From assembly GCA_903911825.1 (NCBI GenBank), contig CAIWFB010000102.1:1-55578 (forward strand): 55,578 nucleotides of DNA, in the 5' to 3' direction. Positions 1-9,679 of this stretch are shown in pieces (the stretch's first letter is position 1; each line of letters begins with the position of its first letter). Under the pieces are notes generated by a model. It had not been told where the DNA came from and ran no database searches. It saw only the letters and a list, made by a program, of their open reading frames with translations. The stretch comes from an uncultured Verrucomicrobia subdivision 3 bacterium (GTDB lineage Bacteria > Verrucomicrobiota > Verrucomicrobiia > Limisphaerales > UBA11358). A program made the position numbers and the translations under genes.

Positions 1-32
1 CAAATTACCTGGCCTGAAAAAGCGAAGTCACC

Positions 33-3000
33 TCACACCCCTTCGCCGAGCGTGCCCCAAGTGTCGTTGGTGGCGTCCCAAGGAATCAGCATCCGGTAAA
101 AACGACCGCCGTCGCCGGTGTTGTTGACGTTCACGAGCAAGTCGGCAGAAACCACCACCGCGTTGCTCGGCACTTGCCAGTAATTCGTGCCGGAGAAATT
201 GTCGAAGCGCAATAGCACTTGCGATTCGTTCGGCGTGCCACCATCCGGCCAGTCAATCAACAAGTCAGAATTCGTCGGGAGAATGGTGCTGGGTGCGGAC
301 TGCGTGAGCGCGGTATCCGCCGCGCCAAAATAATTTCCATAACCAAAATCCGCACCTTCCTGAAATTGCATGAGGCGAAGCGCGCCAACGCGGATAGATT
401 TGCCCGTCATGACGGTCACACCCAGGCCATCATTCAAAGCCAGCGTCACAAAACGCGTGGCTCGTGAAGGGTTATTTGTCGTCGTGCGGAAGGTCGTGCT
501 GCGAATCAACTGTTGCGCCGCCGCGAGCGAGGCGTTGGCGTTAAGCAAGACTACGAGTGGCGCGCCGTTCGTGCCGCCAGTGAAACTGCCGATGATATTG
601 CCAACGTAAGTCACGTTCGTATCCGTCACGCCGATCTGATTGTCGCTCGTGCCGTCGTCGCGAATGGCAAGCACGTCGTCCGGTGTGCCGTTGGTCGTGA
701 GCGTGAAGGTGATCGAACCGTTGTTGAACGTCAGCGCGTCCGCATCGGTGATGACCGCGCGGCCATCAATGCCCACCGCTGGCATCCCGAGGCCGTAGAT
801 GCAATCGCCGGACGGCAGCGCAACGGAGGTCTCGTTGTCCAAACGAACTGCGGAGATTGTTTTGGCACCGTTGAAATCGGCGTAGAGCAGATCCGTGATC
901 GTAACGACATTCGTGGTCGTGCCAACGATGTTCGTGACGGTGGCACTGCTTACGTTGACCAAGTTTGTAATTATAAAGCCAACATTTCCGTCAGCGATGA
1001 AGTTATCCACGCCAGAAACCGTCAACGTCTGCGGTATGTTCCAATTGGCTGGGGTAAAAGTGATGGTGGAGGGCGACACGGTGGCAATGCTGGCATCGCA
1101 GGTCACAGTGATGTTGACGTTCGTGTCAGGCTGGGTGGCAAGCGAAACTGTATAGTTCGTAATGCCGCCTTCAATCACTCTAATCGGGTCACTGTAATTC
1201 CAGAGGATGGCCGGATTGTCGTTATCAAGGTTCACCAACGAAACGTCCGCCGGGTTGATGCCGTTGTAGCTCACATCCGCGCTCACCGCTGCGGTCGTCG
1301 TGATGAGGTAAGCTTGGTTACCGTCTTTGCGAAAATCATCCACCCCCGTGACGGTGACGATTTGCGGCGTGCTCCAATTATCCGTGGTGAAAGTCAGTGC
1401 ATTCGTCGAAGCCACGCCTTCCGCTAGATTGCTCGAAGCCAGTCCAATCACGACATCCGCTGACGGCGCGCGGTTCAGAAATACAGAGAATTGCGCCGTG
1501 CCGCCCGCTTCAGTTGTGACCAAGCCGCTCGTCGGCGTGACGGTGATGCCGTAGGTCTCATCGTCCACGTTAATGACGGAAACGTCGTCGGGATTGAAAC
1601 CGTTGTAACGCAGATCACCGCTGGAAATCGTGCCGAGCACAATCGTGTAGGCAACGTTGCCATCCGTCAGCGTGTCATCTTGTCCGGTGATGGTGACGGG
1701 TTGCGGAATGTTCCAGTTCGTGGAATTAAACGTGAGCGAATTGGTCGAGATGATCCCTTCGGACGGATTGCTGGAAGATAAATTGATGACGACATCATTC
1801 GTCGGCGCGAGATCCAATTGCACATTGAACGTCGCCGTTAAGCCGAATTCAGAGGTGATAAGCGTGTTCGTGGGCGAAACGGACACACCCGGTGTCGCGG
1901 CGGGAATGTAAACAAACGAGCAGACCGGTTCATTCGTGCACGCTTCGAGCACCGGCGGGAAAACTCCTACGTCGCGATGCTCAATGATCCAAGTATTGCC
2001 GTCTTTTTCGTAGCTGACCGTGTTGTCAAAATTAATGGTTTTGCCACCTTCCGACGAAACCACCAAAACGCCCTGATCCGGCGAACCACCGGGAATCGTG
2101 AGCCGGTAGCGTCCGATATCCATGTTCGAAACCGTGAAGGCTGGCGCATTGCCGCTATAAATCATGGTCACCGCATTCGTGCCCGTGGCATCGAGACCGA
2201 ACTTGCCGGAAACAATGGTGGTGTTCGTGCGAGGAACAAACACAAACGCGCACGGATCTTGTTCGAGCGAGGTGCCGTTGGCGAAATTGTCTTTCACATA
2301 AATTTCCCAAGTGCCATCCGCGTTCGTGGCTGCCGAGCAATAATTACCTTCATTCTTCGCGTGATTGACCAGCAGCACGCCAGGGTCCGTCCGCGAATCG
2401 AAGCCCTTGTTGAAGAGGCTCACGCGAAATTCGCCGTTCTTCACCCATTTGAAATTGTAGCTGCCTACCGCCGTCACCGAGCTGTTCGCTTGGATCAAAC
2501 CCGGAAAGCCCGTGTAGAGTGTGTTCGATCCGCCGTTCACCGCGTTCGTGTTGCGAAACCAGCCGCACAGCCAATCGTTCGTGCGGAAATACGCCACGGA
2601 ACAATTGATGTTCAATTCGCCGCGATCCGATTGCAGGTTATTGATCGAGGCCCACAAGCCGTTCGGGCCACCATCGAACGCGGGTGCCGAATAGTCTTTT
2701 TGCTCGCTGGCCAGTTCGCCGTTATCGCGACCGTTCTGCGAGATGGAAACGATCGTCACGCCCCCAAGCGCGTCGTCACCGACCACGTCCCCGATTTGAA
2801 AATTGTAATCACCACGATTAGAGCCGGGACGAACGCGAAAATCATTGATCGTCAGCGGGGCGCTGACTGTCACAGAATTCACCGTATTGCCCGTGTCGTT
2901 TTGGATGACTTCCAAATTTCCCGCCGAGATGTTATGCGGCGGCGGTTTGGCGTGAGCCACTGGTGATACGGCGGCAGCCAAAACGGCTAATCCAAGCGCA

Positions 3001-3062
3001 AGACACTGCGCCGTTTTTCCGCCGAGGCTTTTTTTAAGGTAGGCTAACGATACTTTTTTCAT
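33..3062 (-). CDS. Large secreted protein with Calx-beta-like repeats and a clipped DNRLRE-like end
   Basis: Predicted exported protein of 1009 residues with an N-terminal signal peptide ending near AHA (about residue 38). Residues 40-390 contain two related stretches that each end in an A-C-FVF/FVY-P motif and that I do not recognise. From about 395 to 720 there are three repeats of roughly 105 residues (sharing the pattern SLTF...W..PQ.VTV.G.DD), which resemble Calx-beta/cadherin-like adhesion modules. Another beta-rich region follows. The last 100 residues (LRFDNFSGTNYW...VVSADLLVNV...FYRMLIPWD) look like the first half of a DNRLRE domain that stops abruptly. It is probably a cell-surface or adhesive protein; no enzyme motif is visible. 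The gene runs leftwards and its stop lies 33 bases from the window edge. Confidence 0.85.
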   Translation of the reverse strand: MKKVSLAYLKKSLGGKTAQCLALGLAVLAAAVSPVAHAKPPPHNISAGNLEVIQNDTGNTVNSVTVSAPLTINDFRVRPGSNRGDYNFQIGDVVGDDALGGVTIVSISQNGRDNGELASEQKDYSAPAFDGGPNGLWASINNLQSDRGELNINCSVAYFRTNDWLCGWFRNTNAVNGGSNTLYTGFPGLIQANSSVTAVGSYNFKWVKNGEFRVSLFNKGFDSRTDPGVLLVNHAKNEGNYCSAATNADGTWEIYVKDNFANGTSLEQDPCAFVFVPRTNTTIVSGKFGLDATGTNAVTMIYSGNAPAFTVSNMDIGRYRLTIPGGSPDQGVLVVSSEGGKTINFDNTVSYEKDGNTWIIEHRDVGVFPPVLEACTNEPVCSFVYIPAATPGVSVSPTNTLITSEFGLTATFNVQLDLAPTNDVVINLSSSNPSEGIISTNSLTFNSTNWNIPQPVTITGQDDTLTDGNVAYTIVLGTISSGDLRYNGFNPDDVSVINVDDETYGITVTPTSGLVTTEAGGTAQFSVFLNRAPSADVVIGLASSNLAEGVASTNALTFTTDNWSTPQIVTVTGVDDFRKDGNQAYLITTTAAVSADVSYNGINPADVSLVNLDNDNPAILWNYSDPIRVIEGGITNYTVSLATQPDTNVNITVTCDASIATVSPSTITFTPANWNIPQTLTVSGVDNFIADGNVGFIITNLVNVSSATVTNIVGTTTNVVTITDLLYADFNGAKTISAVRLDNETSVALPSGDCIYGLGMPAVGIDGRAVITDADALTFNNGSITFTLTTNGTPDDVLAIRDDGTSDNQIGVTDTNVTYVGNIIGSFTGGTNGAPLVVLLNANASLAAAQQLIRSTTFRTTTNNPSRATRFVTLALNDGLGVTVMTGKSIRVGALRLMQFQEGADFGYGNYFGAADTALTQSAPSTILPTNSDLLIDWPDGGTPNESQVLLRFDNFSGTNYWQVPSNAVVVSADLLVNVNNTGDGGRFYRMLIPWDATNDTWGTLGEGV

Positions 3063-3361
3063 GTCGCAAATAATCGGGCTACTATTTTTGGGTTGGTCGG
3101 ATAAATGACTGAACCTTTCGGGATGGGAAACGGGGTCATTGTTCCTTCAGCTCGCGCTGTCCTACGGTTTTAACTCCAATTTTTTTTTATACAAACGACG
3201 TTTGTGTGTCAGCGCGGGGAAATGAGTGACGAACAGATTACGATTGGATGACGACTTCTTTTTGAAGCCAGCGCGTAACCAGATCGTGACCAGAAGCCAA
3301 ACTGTGTCGGTTTTAGCAACCTCCTGTAGCGAGCCGATGACGCAGGGCGCTGCGGCACAAA
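3063..3361. other. Non-coding gap with the 5' leader of the large secreted protein
   Basis: About 300 bases between two minus-strand genes. The part next to 3062 is the leader of the large secreted protein and contains a weak inverted repeat (AATGAC/GTCATT) on the minus strand. A run of nine T lies near 3180. I see no gene, tRNA or recognised riboswitch here. Confidence 0.5.
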
Positions 3362-3388
3362 AAATCCCCACCATGACGGTGGGGATTT
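3362..3388 (-). terminator. Rho-independent terminator after the phosphodiesterase gene
   Basis: A perfect 11-bp stem (AAATCCCCACC / GGTGGGGATTT) with a 5-base loop is followed on the minus strand by a run of six T. It lies about 45 bases past the stop of the minus-strand phosphodiesterase gene and is well placed to end its transcript. Confidence 0.85.
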
Positions 3389-3430
3389 ATTAGCAGAACA
3401 ATTTTCGATTTAGCCGCAGGCCAGTCCGCA

Positions 3431-4999
3431 TCATTGCGCTCGCGGCGTCCAGGTGCCGTTACCTTCCTCCAGATACCGCACTCCATTGACTTCGGTGAAC
3501 TTGAGATATTGTTTCCAGAAGCCGTCTTTGAAATCGTAGCGGGCTTCGCGGCGACCCAGTTCCACCGCGCGTAACGACGGGGCATCGCCTACGAGCGCTT
3601 CACTCAAGACCCGGCCATCAAGCGGGGTAGCCGGCTTCAGATTCATCAACCAGAGCAACGTCGGCACAATATCAACATTGCCAGAAGGAATGGGCGAAGT
3701 GACGCCGCGACGAAAATCCGGCCCCGCCGCTACGGCGATATTGTGCAAATCCGTAGGGCTGAGCGTTACGTGCATCCCGTCGCCCGATTTATATTCAGCA
3801 TAACCGTCATTCACAATTTCGGTGTGGGGGTGACCGGACACGTCCACAGACATTTTCCAAGCTGAAGCAATCAACACATCCGGCGCCGTCGGCGAATCCA
3901 ACAACACATCTTTGAGCGGGAAAGTCCCGGGCAAACCCGCCTTGGTAAAAATCACCCCGGTCGCTGACCGCTGTTGCAACACAGCGACAATTTTTTTGAT
4001 CGTCGCCGGGGATTTGCCCGTGACGTAAAGCAACACGGAACCGCCATTCCCTACGGCCACGACGTCATCTGGCTGCGGCGACTTATCCCAAACCGGGCGG
4101 GTATTGATGTTCGCGGCCCGCAGCGTGGCCGCGACATCACCATTTTCTCCAATCGTGGAAAAACCGTGATCCGAGACGACCATGATATCGGTTTCCGCCC
4201 GCACGCCGCGTCGCTCCAACTCCGCCAACAGGGTGGCGAGCCGCTGGTCGCAACTACGGATAGCCGCCAGCGCTTCCGGCGTGCCCGGTCCATAATGATG
4301 TTGTGAATAATCTGGTTCGCTCAGCCACAGCACCGAATAGCGCGGCAGTTCTTTTTCCCAAAACGCTTCCGTCAGACAACGGGTCGCCCAAATATCCCGC
4401 GCCTCATTCGGCGAGTGCGCCTCGGGGAAACTGCCGAAACGATTTGTCAGCGTCGCAAAATTGGCTTCGGGCAACGAGCCAGCGGCGAACCAAACCGGGT
4501 TGGCAGCAGCGGCGGGGCGCGGCAATCGGTCATGCAGTAGCGCCACGGGTTTGGCTCCCGCCACCGCCGTGCGTTCGCCCTGCGCTTGCACCATTTCCGC
4601 CAACGTGGGCACGCGCACATATTTTCCACCGGTCAATTCATCGCCACGCCGCACTGCCGCCAACGACTCGGTGCCGAACGGTTTGAGCGGGTCAATCTCG
4701 GCGCGATATTCCTTATTCGCCGAAATGCCGCTGCGCTGCGGGAACACGCCGGTGGCCAGCACGGTGCCGTTCACTTCGGTGGAGGTGGGGTAAACGCTGT
4801 GGTGATTGGCGAACCACACGCCGCTTTCCCGCAACGCGTGCAAGGTCGGCGTCAATTCGGGCGAGACGAAATCCGGACGCATACCGTCCCAAACCACCAG
4901 CACGAAATATTTTGCCTGCCCGGCGGCGAGCGGCGTGGCCATAAAAATAGGCGCAGCCAAACAGCCGCACAAAAAGATGAAACCTGAACGAAATGTCAT
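3431..4999 (-). CDS. Secreted alkaline-phosphatase-superfamily (nucleotide pyrophosphatase/phosphodiesterase-like) enzyme
   Basis: 522 residues, starting with a signal peptide (hydrophobic 5-26, AAG cleavage region), so probably periplasmic or secreted. It matches the type I phosphodiesterase/nucleotide pyrophosphatase branch of the alkaline phosphatase superfamily. D38 in VVWDGMRPDF is the first metal ligand, the PTSTEVNGT segment (T72/T74) carries the likely nucleophilic threonine, and VVSDHGFSTIGENG and SGDGMHV supply further metal ligands. Such enzymes hydrolyse phosphodiester or phosphomonoester bonds with two zinc ions; the substrate here is unknown. It stands alone with its own terminator, upstream of and separate from the ppk-sixA pair. 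Confidence 0.88.
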   Translation of the reverse strand: MTFRSGFIFLCGCLAAPIFMATPLAAGQAKYFVLVVWDGMRPDFVSPELTPTLHALRESGVWFANHHSVYPTSTEVNGTVLATGVFPQRSGISANKEYRAEIDPLKPFGTESLAAVRRGDELTGGKYVRVPTLAEMVQAQGERTAVAGAKPVALLHDRLPRPAAAANPVWFAAGSLPEANFATLTNRFGSFPEAHSPNEARDIWATRCLTEAFWEKELPRYSVLWLSEPDYSQHHYGPGTPEALAAIRSCDQRLATLLAELERRGVRAETDIMVVSDHGFSTIGENGDVAATLRAANINTRPVWDKSPQPDDVVAVGNGGSVLLYVTGKSPATIKKIVAVLQQRSATGVIFTKAGLPGTFPLKDVLLDSPTAPDVLIASAWKMSVDVSGHPHTEIVNDGYAEYKSGDGMHVTLSPTDLHNIAVAAGPDFRRGVTSPIPSGNVDIVPTLLWLMNLKPATPLDGRVLSEALVGDAPSLRAVELGRREARYDFKDGFWKQYLKFTEVNGVRYLEEGNGTWTPRAQ

Positions 5000-5079
5000 G
5001 CTTAATTAAAAGCACATTTTTTCACACATTCAACGGCGCACTTGTAACGATTCGGCAACGTCAGCGGCAGGCGAAGCGT

Positions 5080-5592
5080 TTATTTGATCAACGCCAGCTG
5101 CTTGGGGGTGAGCAGCCAAGCCAACGTAGCGCACCGGGTATAGCCGAGGTGATTCACTTCCAGTTTGGCGAGCGACCCTTTGCGCAAGTCCACGGCGACG
5201 GAATCGTTCCCCGCGATGAGCAAAGAAATCAGTTTGCTCAAATAAGGTTCGTGACCCACCAATAAAATATTTTTGGCACGCGGGCCGAGTTGCTGTAATT
5301 GCGCGAGCAGTTGGCGCGGGCTGCCTTCGGGGGCCAAATGGTCGGTCAACGTCAGTTTGCGTCGCAGTTCCAGAGCTTCAGCCACAATCTGCGCCGTCTG
5401 CCGAGCGCGCAGCAGCGGGCTGGAAACCACCACGTTGAATTTTAATTCCATCGTCCGCAGGGCTTCCGCGATCTCCCAGAGCTTCTGTTTGCCTTTCGCC
5501 GACAGCGGACGCTCCGCATCTTTTAAGTTTTTAGGCAAGCCATCTTCGCCCGGATCAGAAGCGATCCCATGCCGCAGGATAAACAGATTCAT
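5080..5592 (-). CDS. sixA: Phosphohistidine phosphatase SixA
   Basis: 170 residues, close to the usual 160-170 for SixA. The histidine phosphatase (phosphoglycerate mutase-like) signature LRHG is at residues 7-10 (catalytic H8), and VVSSPLLRARQTA and LLVGHEP supply the conserved Arg and second His. SixA removes phosphate from phosphohistidine in HPt domains or in the nitrogen phosphotransferase system. Its start overlaps the ppk1 stop by four bases, implying translational coupling. The partnership is notable because Ppk1 itself works through a phosphohistidine intermediate, but a direct functional link is only inference. Confidence 0.9.
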   Translation of the reverse strand: MNLFILRHGIASDPGEDGLPKNLKDAERPLSAKGKQKLWEIAEALRTMELKFNVVVSSPLLRARQTAQIVAEALELRRKLTLTDHLAPEGSPRQLLAQLQQLGPRAKNILLVGHEPYLSKLISLLIAGNDSVAVDLRKGSLAKLEVNHLGYTRCATLAWLLTPKQLALIK

Positions 5593-7727
5593 AGCTTCTT
5601 TGGTTTGGGAAAGGGCGACGGCACCAACGTGACTTGCGGATATTTGGCTTCGGCTTTCTCCCTCGGTTTGGGCGTAGCCAGCTGCATGAATTCACGCTGA
5701 CTGCGGCGAGGTTTTTCACCCGCGCGCGGCTTGGCGAGGCGATAAACCCCATCGGCACCAAGGATCCGGGCTTTGGTGTTATCGGCCAGCGACACATTCA
5801 GGATTTCGCGGATCACGCGGTCGGCAAGCAGGCCGTCTTCGATCGGAAAAACAATTTCGATGCGCCGGAATAAATTGCGCGGCATCCAATCGGCGCTGCC
5901 CGCAAACACTTCGGGCTGACAGGCGTTATCAAAATAATAAATCCGGCTGTGCTCCAGAAACCGATCCACGATGCTGCGCACCTCGATGTTTTCACTCAAG
6001 CCGGGCACGCCGGGGCGCAAGCAACAGATACCGCGAATGATGAGCTGAATTTTCACGCCGGCTTGGGAAGCCGCGTAGAGCGCATCAATCAACTCGGGTT
6101 CGACGAGCGAATTGAGTTTGGCGATGATGCGGGCGGGCAGGCCGCGCTGGGCATTTGCCGCTTCGCGAGCGATGAGCTGCAAAAGTTTTGCGTGCAGATC
6201 AAACGGGGCAGCGATCAATTTTTTCAGGCCTTGGAACTGACAGATGCCCGTGAGCAAGTTGAACAGGTTGGAAGCGTCTTCGCCGAATTCGGGACGACAC
6301 GTCAGCAGGCTGATGTCGGTGTAAAGTTTGGCGGTGTTGGGATTGTAGTTGCCGGTGCCGAGGTGGACATAGCGGCGAATCTGGTTCCCTTCGCGCCGCA
6401 CCACCAGCGCGCATTTGGCGTGGATCTTGTAGCCGACCAACCCGTAAACGACGTGCACGCCGTTCTCTTCCAGCCGCCGTGCCCAAACGATATTATTCGC
6501 TTCATCGAAGCGCGCGCGCAATTCCACCACGGCGGTGACTTGCTTGCCATTATTCACGGCATTCATCAAGGCGCCGACAATGCGCTCATCACCACCGGTG
6601 CGATACAAGGTGATTTTGATGGCGAGCACGTCTTCGTCCGTCGCGGCATTTTCGAGAAACTCCACCACGCTGCCGTAAGTTTCGTAGGGATGATGCAGCA
6701 AGACATCGCGTTCGCGGAGAGCGGCGAACACATCTGTTTTGCCGCGCAAGGACGGGCCGACCGCGCCCTGAAACGGGGCGTCGCGCAACTCGGGCGAATG
6801 ACTGCCTTGATACAGCATCATCAAGCGCGAGGGATTCATCGGGCCATCCACCAGATACAAATCCGCCTCCGTCAAATTCAATGTCTTGAGCAGATTGTTC
6901 CGCACCTCCGGCGGCGAATCGTGCGCGATCTCCAAACGCACCGCGTGACCGCGCCGCCGCTTGTGTAATTCTTCCTCCACCGCCTTGAGCAGGTTGGGCG
7001 TATCGCCTTCGTCCACATACAACTCGCTGTTACGCGTCAGCCGAAACGCCCAGTAGCCGATGATCTGCGTGCCGGGAAAAAGGTCGGCCAAAAAATGCCC
7101 GATGAGATGACCGAGAAAAACGTAATCGCGCCGGTCATCGGCGCGGGGCAGTTGGATCAGGCGCGGCAGAATGGCCGGACACTGCACCACCGCCAGATGT
7201 TGGCGCGTCACGCCATCTTTCACCATGTCCAACCGCACGATCAGATTGAGCGATTTGTTCAGCAATTGCGGAAACGGATGCGCGGGGTCGATGGCCAGCG
7301 GCGTCAATACCGGCTGGACTTTGCTGTGATAGAATTCTTCGAGCCAAGCGATATCCGCCGCTTTCAGTTCGGAAAATTCCAAGATGCGGATTTTATATTT
7401 GGCCAGAGCTGGACGCAGTTGTTCCTGCCAGACGACGTATTTATCCATCACCATTTTACGCACGCGGCGGGTGATGGCTTCAAACGTTTCCTTCGGCGTC
7501 AGGCCATCCACGCTGCGGGCGCCGATGCCGCTCTCGATGCGTTGCTTCAGCCCCGCGACGCGCACTTCGAAAAACTCATCCAGGTTGGAGCTAGCGATGG
7601 TGAAAAATTTAAGGCGCTCCAGCAACGGGTTGGTGGGATTCTGCGCCTCATCGAGCACGCGCTGATTAAACTCCAGCCAACTCAACTCGCGGTTGAGGAA
7701 GTGTGCTTTGGATAGATTAGGCTTCAT
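5589..7727 (-). CDS. ppk1: Polyphosphate kinase Ppk1
   Basis: Catalyses reversible transfer of the ATP gamma-phosphate to growing polyphosphate chains. I place the start at the ATG at 7727, giving MKPNLSKAHFLNREL and 712 residues, a normal Ppk1 length; an upstream in-frame start (7778) would add 17 unconserved residues. The N-terminal helical domain has RELSWLEFNQRVL. The two phospholipase-D-like catalytic halves include ITLYRTGGDERIV, VELRARFDEANN, and YKIHAKCALVVRR, whose His is the autophosphorylated residue, then SADWMPRNLFRRIE. It forms the first gene of an operon with sixA. No regulatory site was recognised upstream. Confidence 0.96.
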   Translation of the reverse strand: MKPNLSKAHFLNRELSWLEFNQRVLDEAQNPTNPLLERLKFFTIASSNLDEFFEVRVAGLKQRIESGIGARSVDGLTPKETFEAITRRVRKMVMDKYVVWQEQLRPALAKYKIRILEFSELKAADIAWLEEFYHSKVQPVLTPLAIDPAHPFPQLLNKSLNLIVRLDMVKDGVTRQHLAVVQCPAILPRLIQLPRADDRRDYVFLGHLIGHFLADLFPGTQIIGYWAFRLTRNSELYVDEGDTPNLLKAVEEELHKRRRGHAVRLEIAHDSPPEVRNNLLKTLNLTEADLYLVDGPMNPSRLMMLYQGSHSPELRDAPFQGAVGPSLRGKTDVFAALRERDVLLHHPYETYGSVVEFLENAATDEDVLAIKITLYRTGGDERIVGALMNAVNNGKQVTAVVELRARFDEANNIVWARRLEENGVHVVYGLVGYKIHAKCALVVRREGNQIRRYVHLGTGNYNPNTAKLYTDISLLTCRPEFGEDASNLFNLLTGICQFQGLKKLIAAPFDLHAKLLQLIAREAANAQRGLPARIIAKLNSLVEPELIDALYAASQAGVKIQLIIRGICCLRPGVPGLSENIEVRSIVDRFLEHSRIYYFDNACQPEVFAGSADWMPRNLFRRIEIVFPIEDGLLADRVIREILNVSLADNTKARILGADGVYRLAKPRAGEKPRRSQREFMQLATPKPREKAEAKYPQVTLVPSPFPKPKKL

Positions 7728-7787
7728 ACGTTTCCCAAACAGGGCGCCACAGCTTATAAAAAAAAACGGCCTCGCCAAAGTTACATT

Positions 7788-9041
7788 TTAGCCAAATCCT
7801 TCGACTCCATTTTGGCGACAGATCTCGGTGTAAATGTGCGCCAAAGGCTTCATCGAGCGCGGGAGTTTTGCATCCGCGAAATCTACCGCCAGCAGGCCGA
7901 ACTTTTTGGTGTAGCCGAACTGCCACTCGAAATTGTCCATCAGCGACCAGTAGAAAAACCCGCGCACATCCACGCCGGACTGGATGGCGCGATGCAACGC
8001 CGCGAGGTTTTCCCGCAGGTCACGCTCGCGGAAATTTTCATCCGCCGAGGCCGAGCCGTGTTCCGTGATGTAGATGGGCAGGCGAAACTTGCGGTGCAGA
8101 TACGGCAGGATTTTTTCCAAGCCTTCCGGGTAACGCTCCACCATGTCGTCGCAGACGAAGCCGAATTCCTTCAGCGTCTTCACCGGCGTGCCGCTCGCGG
8201 GAATCATCGCGCGGAAATGATGGAAGCGCACGCGCCCGTAATAATTCAGCCCGATGAACGTCGAAGCGTCCCGCCGTCCGGCACCGAGGAACGCATCCAG
8301 CACAAACTTGTTGAACGTGTAGTGACACGCGAACGCCGTCGTGCGATCCCACGGCGAAAATCTTTTATACGCGTGGAAGAACGTCCAGTTCTTGGCGATG
8401 CCCACCTCGGGTTTGCGACCGGCGTGGCCTTCGCGCTGGATGACGCGGCTGGCTTGCGCGTGGGCGCGGGCCATGTGCGCGATCACCTTGCGGAACTGGC
8501 CGAGTTGCCATTTGCGCTGCGGCGGAAAACCCCCGAGCAGATACGCCACGCACGCGTAAGTGTCCGGCTCGTTGAACGTGTTCCACAGCCACACCCGCTC
8601 CTTCAGCGCCGCGACCAGCTGGGTGACGTAATCCACGAAGGCCGGAATCGTCGCCGCGTTGGTCCAGCCGCCGGTGGCATTGATCCACGGCGGATTGGAG
8701 AAATGATGCAGCACCACCATCGGCGTGATGCCCTGGGCGATGAGCCGGTCGAGCAAGTCCACGTAGCGCGCCAACTCGGTGGGGTTCAGCGGGGCGAAGG
8801 GCGCGGATTGCAGCCGGCCCCACTCGATGCCGAAGCGGTAGGCGTTCGTGCCCAGCCGCGCCATCCAGTCAATGTCCTCCGGGTAACGGTGATAATTATC
8901 GCAGGCCACGCGGCAATGGCTGCCGTCCTGCGCGGTGAACGGCGTCCACTCATTTTCGATGTGGCCCTCCACCTGCGTCGGCGCGGTGGCCGTGCCCCAG
9001 AGAAAGCCGGGGGGAAATTTTAGGATGTTGCCGCCGCTCAT
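7788..9041 (-). CDS. Glycoside hydrolase family 1 (beta-glucosidase-like)
   Basis: 417 residues, somewhat shorter than the usual 440-480 for GH1 but with both catalytic glutamates: acid/base E158 in NTFNEP and nucleophile E327 in YITEHG. The N-terminal FLWGTATAPTQVEG matches the GH1 signature, as does FYWSLMDNFEW for the aglycone site. No signal peptide is seen, so a cytoplasmic enzyme acting on imported beta-linked disaccharides or aryl glycosides is likely. The exact sugar specificity cannot be read from sequence. It lies upstream of ppk1 on the same strand with about 60 bases between, so co-transcription is possible. Confidence 0.92.
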   Translation of the reverse strand: MSGGNILKFPPGFLWGTATAPTQVEGHIENEWTPFTAQDGSHCRVACDNYHRYPEDIDWMARLGTNAYRFGIEWGRLQSAPFAPLNPTELARYVDLLDRLIAQGITPMVVLHHFSNPPWINATGGWTNAATIPAFVDYVTQLVAALKERVWLWNTFNEPDTYACVAYLLGGFPPQRKWQLGQFRKVIAHMARAHAQASRVIQREGHAGRKPEVGIAKNWTFFHAYKRFSPWDRTTAFACHYTFNKFVLDAFLGAGRRDASTFIGLNYYGRVRFHHFRAMIPASGTPVKTLKEFGFVCDDMVERYPEGLEKILPYLHRKFRLPIYITEHGSASADENFRERDLRENLAALHRAIQSGVDVRGFFYWSLMDNFEWQFGYTKKFGLLAVDFADAKLPRSMKPLAHIYTEICRQNGVEGFG

Positions 9042-9175
9042 CCCGAAGATTTTCTCCTAACCGCCAACTCAATAGCAGCAAAAAACGCCGACACGTTTCG
9101 GACGGGCGGCGATGCGTTTCAAAACTCCCAACGAAGTCTGCTACTAGCCAATTTGTCACACTGCAAATGTGAACG

Positions 9176-9679
9176 TCACAACTTAAAATCTCCATTAATA
9201 CAATCATCAAACTTATCCAAATACTCACGCAAAACATCGGCGTGATTTTTACCCGTGCCAAGCTGTGCGTTGAAGGCTGCTATCATCCGCGTGCTGCCGC
9301 CCTCAAACTCGCTCTTGTGATGGGACTGATAATCACGCAAGACAGCGTGCAGGCATTCCCAATCACCAACAGGAATAAAAGGCTGAATACCATAGACGGC
9401 CTGAGTGAAGGCGGGAACACTCTGCTCGAAAAACTCTGCCTCCTTCCACTTCAAGGCATCGAACTTGGCACGCTGATCGGCGAGAACCTCCAGAAACCTG
9501 TCTCTAGCCTGCCTGACGCGCGCCTTACTGTCACGCCGGAGACCCCAAATATACCCGCCGATTCCGGTAAAAATAGACATCACAGCACCGAAGATGTATG
9601 GCTGCAAATTTTGGTATTGGCTATGTGCTTCTACATTGGTGCTAGCCTCGGCCAAAATCAAAATAGTGGATATTACCAT
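9176..9679 (-). CDS. Small membrane protein of unknown function
   Basis: 167 residues and not recognised. The N-terminus has a hydrophobic segment (residues 1-10) and a clear membrane span at about 28-46 (YIFGAVMSIFTGIGGYIWGL), followed by a basic charged stretch (RRDSKARVRQARDRF) and a soluble, helix-rich C-terminal region of about 110 residues with several Trp and aromatic residues. The layout suggests an inner-membrane protein with a cytoplasmic tail. Its AT content is higher than that of its neighbours. A 134-base gap separates it from the GH1 gene downstream, and nearly 1 kb of repeat-rich DNA lies upstream. Confidence 0.7.
   Translation of the reverse strand: MVISTILILAEASTNVEAHSQYQNLQPYIFGAVMSIFTGIGGYIWGLRRDSKARVRQARDRFLEVLADQRAKFDALKWKEAEFFEQSVPAFTQAVYGIQPFIPVGDWECLHAVLRDYQSHHKSEFEGGSTRMIAAFNAQLGTGKNHADVLREYLDKFDDCINGDFKL

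Noticed and set aside
3063-3160. Riboswitch in the leader of the first gene
   Set aside because: Only a weak AATGAC/GTCATT pairing is seen, with no match to a known aptamer core.
7812-9023. 403-codon plus-strand frame opposite the GH1 gene
   Set aside because: Shadow of the GH1 gene with Arg/His-rich composition and no recognisable motif. The same applies to long frames opposite ppk1 (5949-6968), the amylases (22862-24796, 21025-21963) and the first gene (513-1427, 1977-2966).
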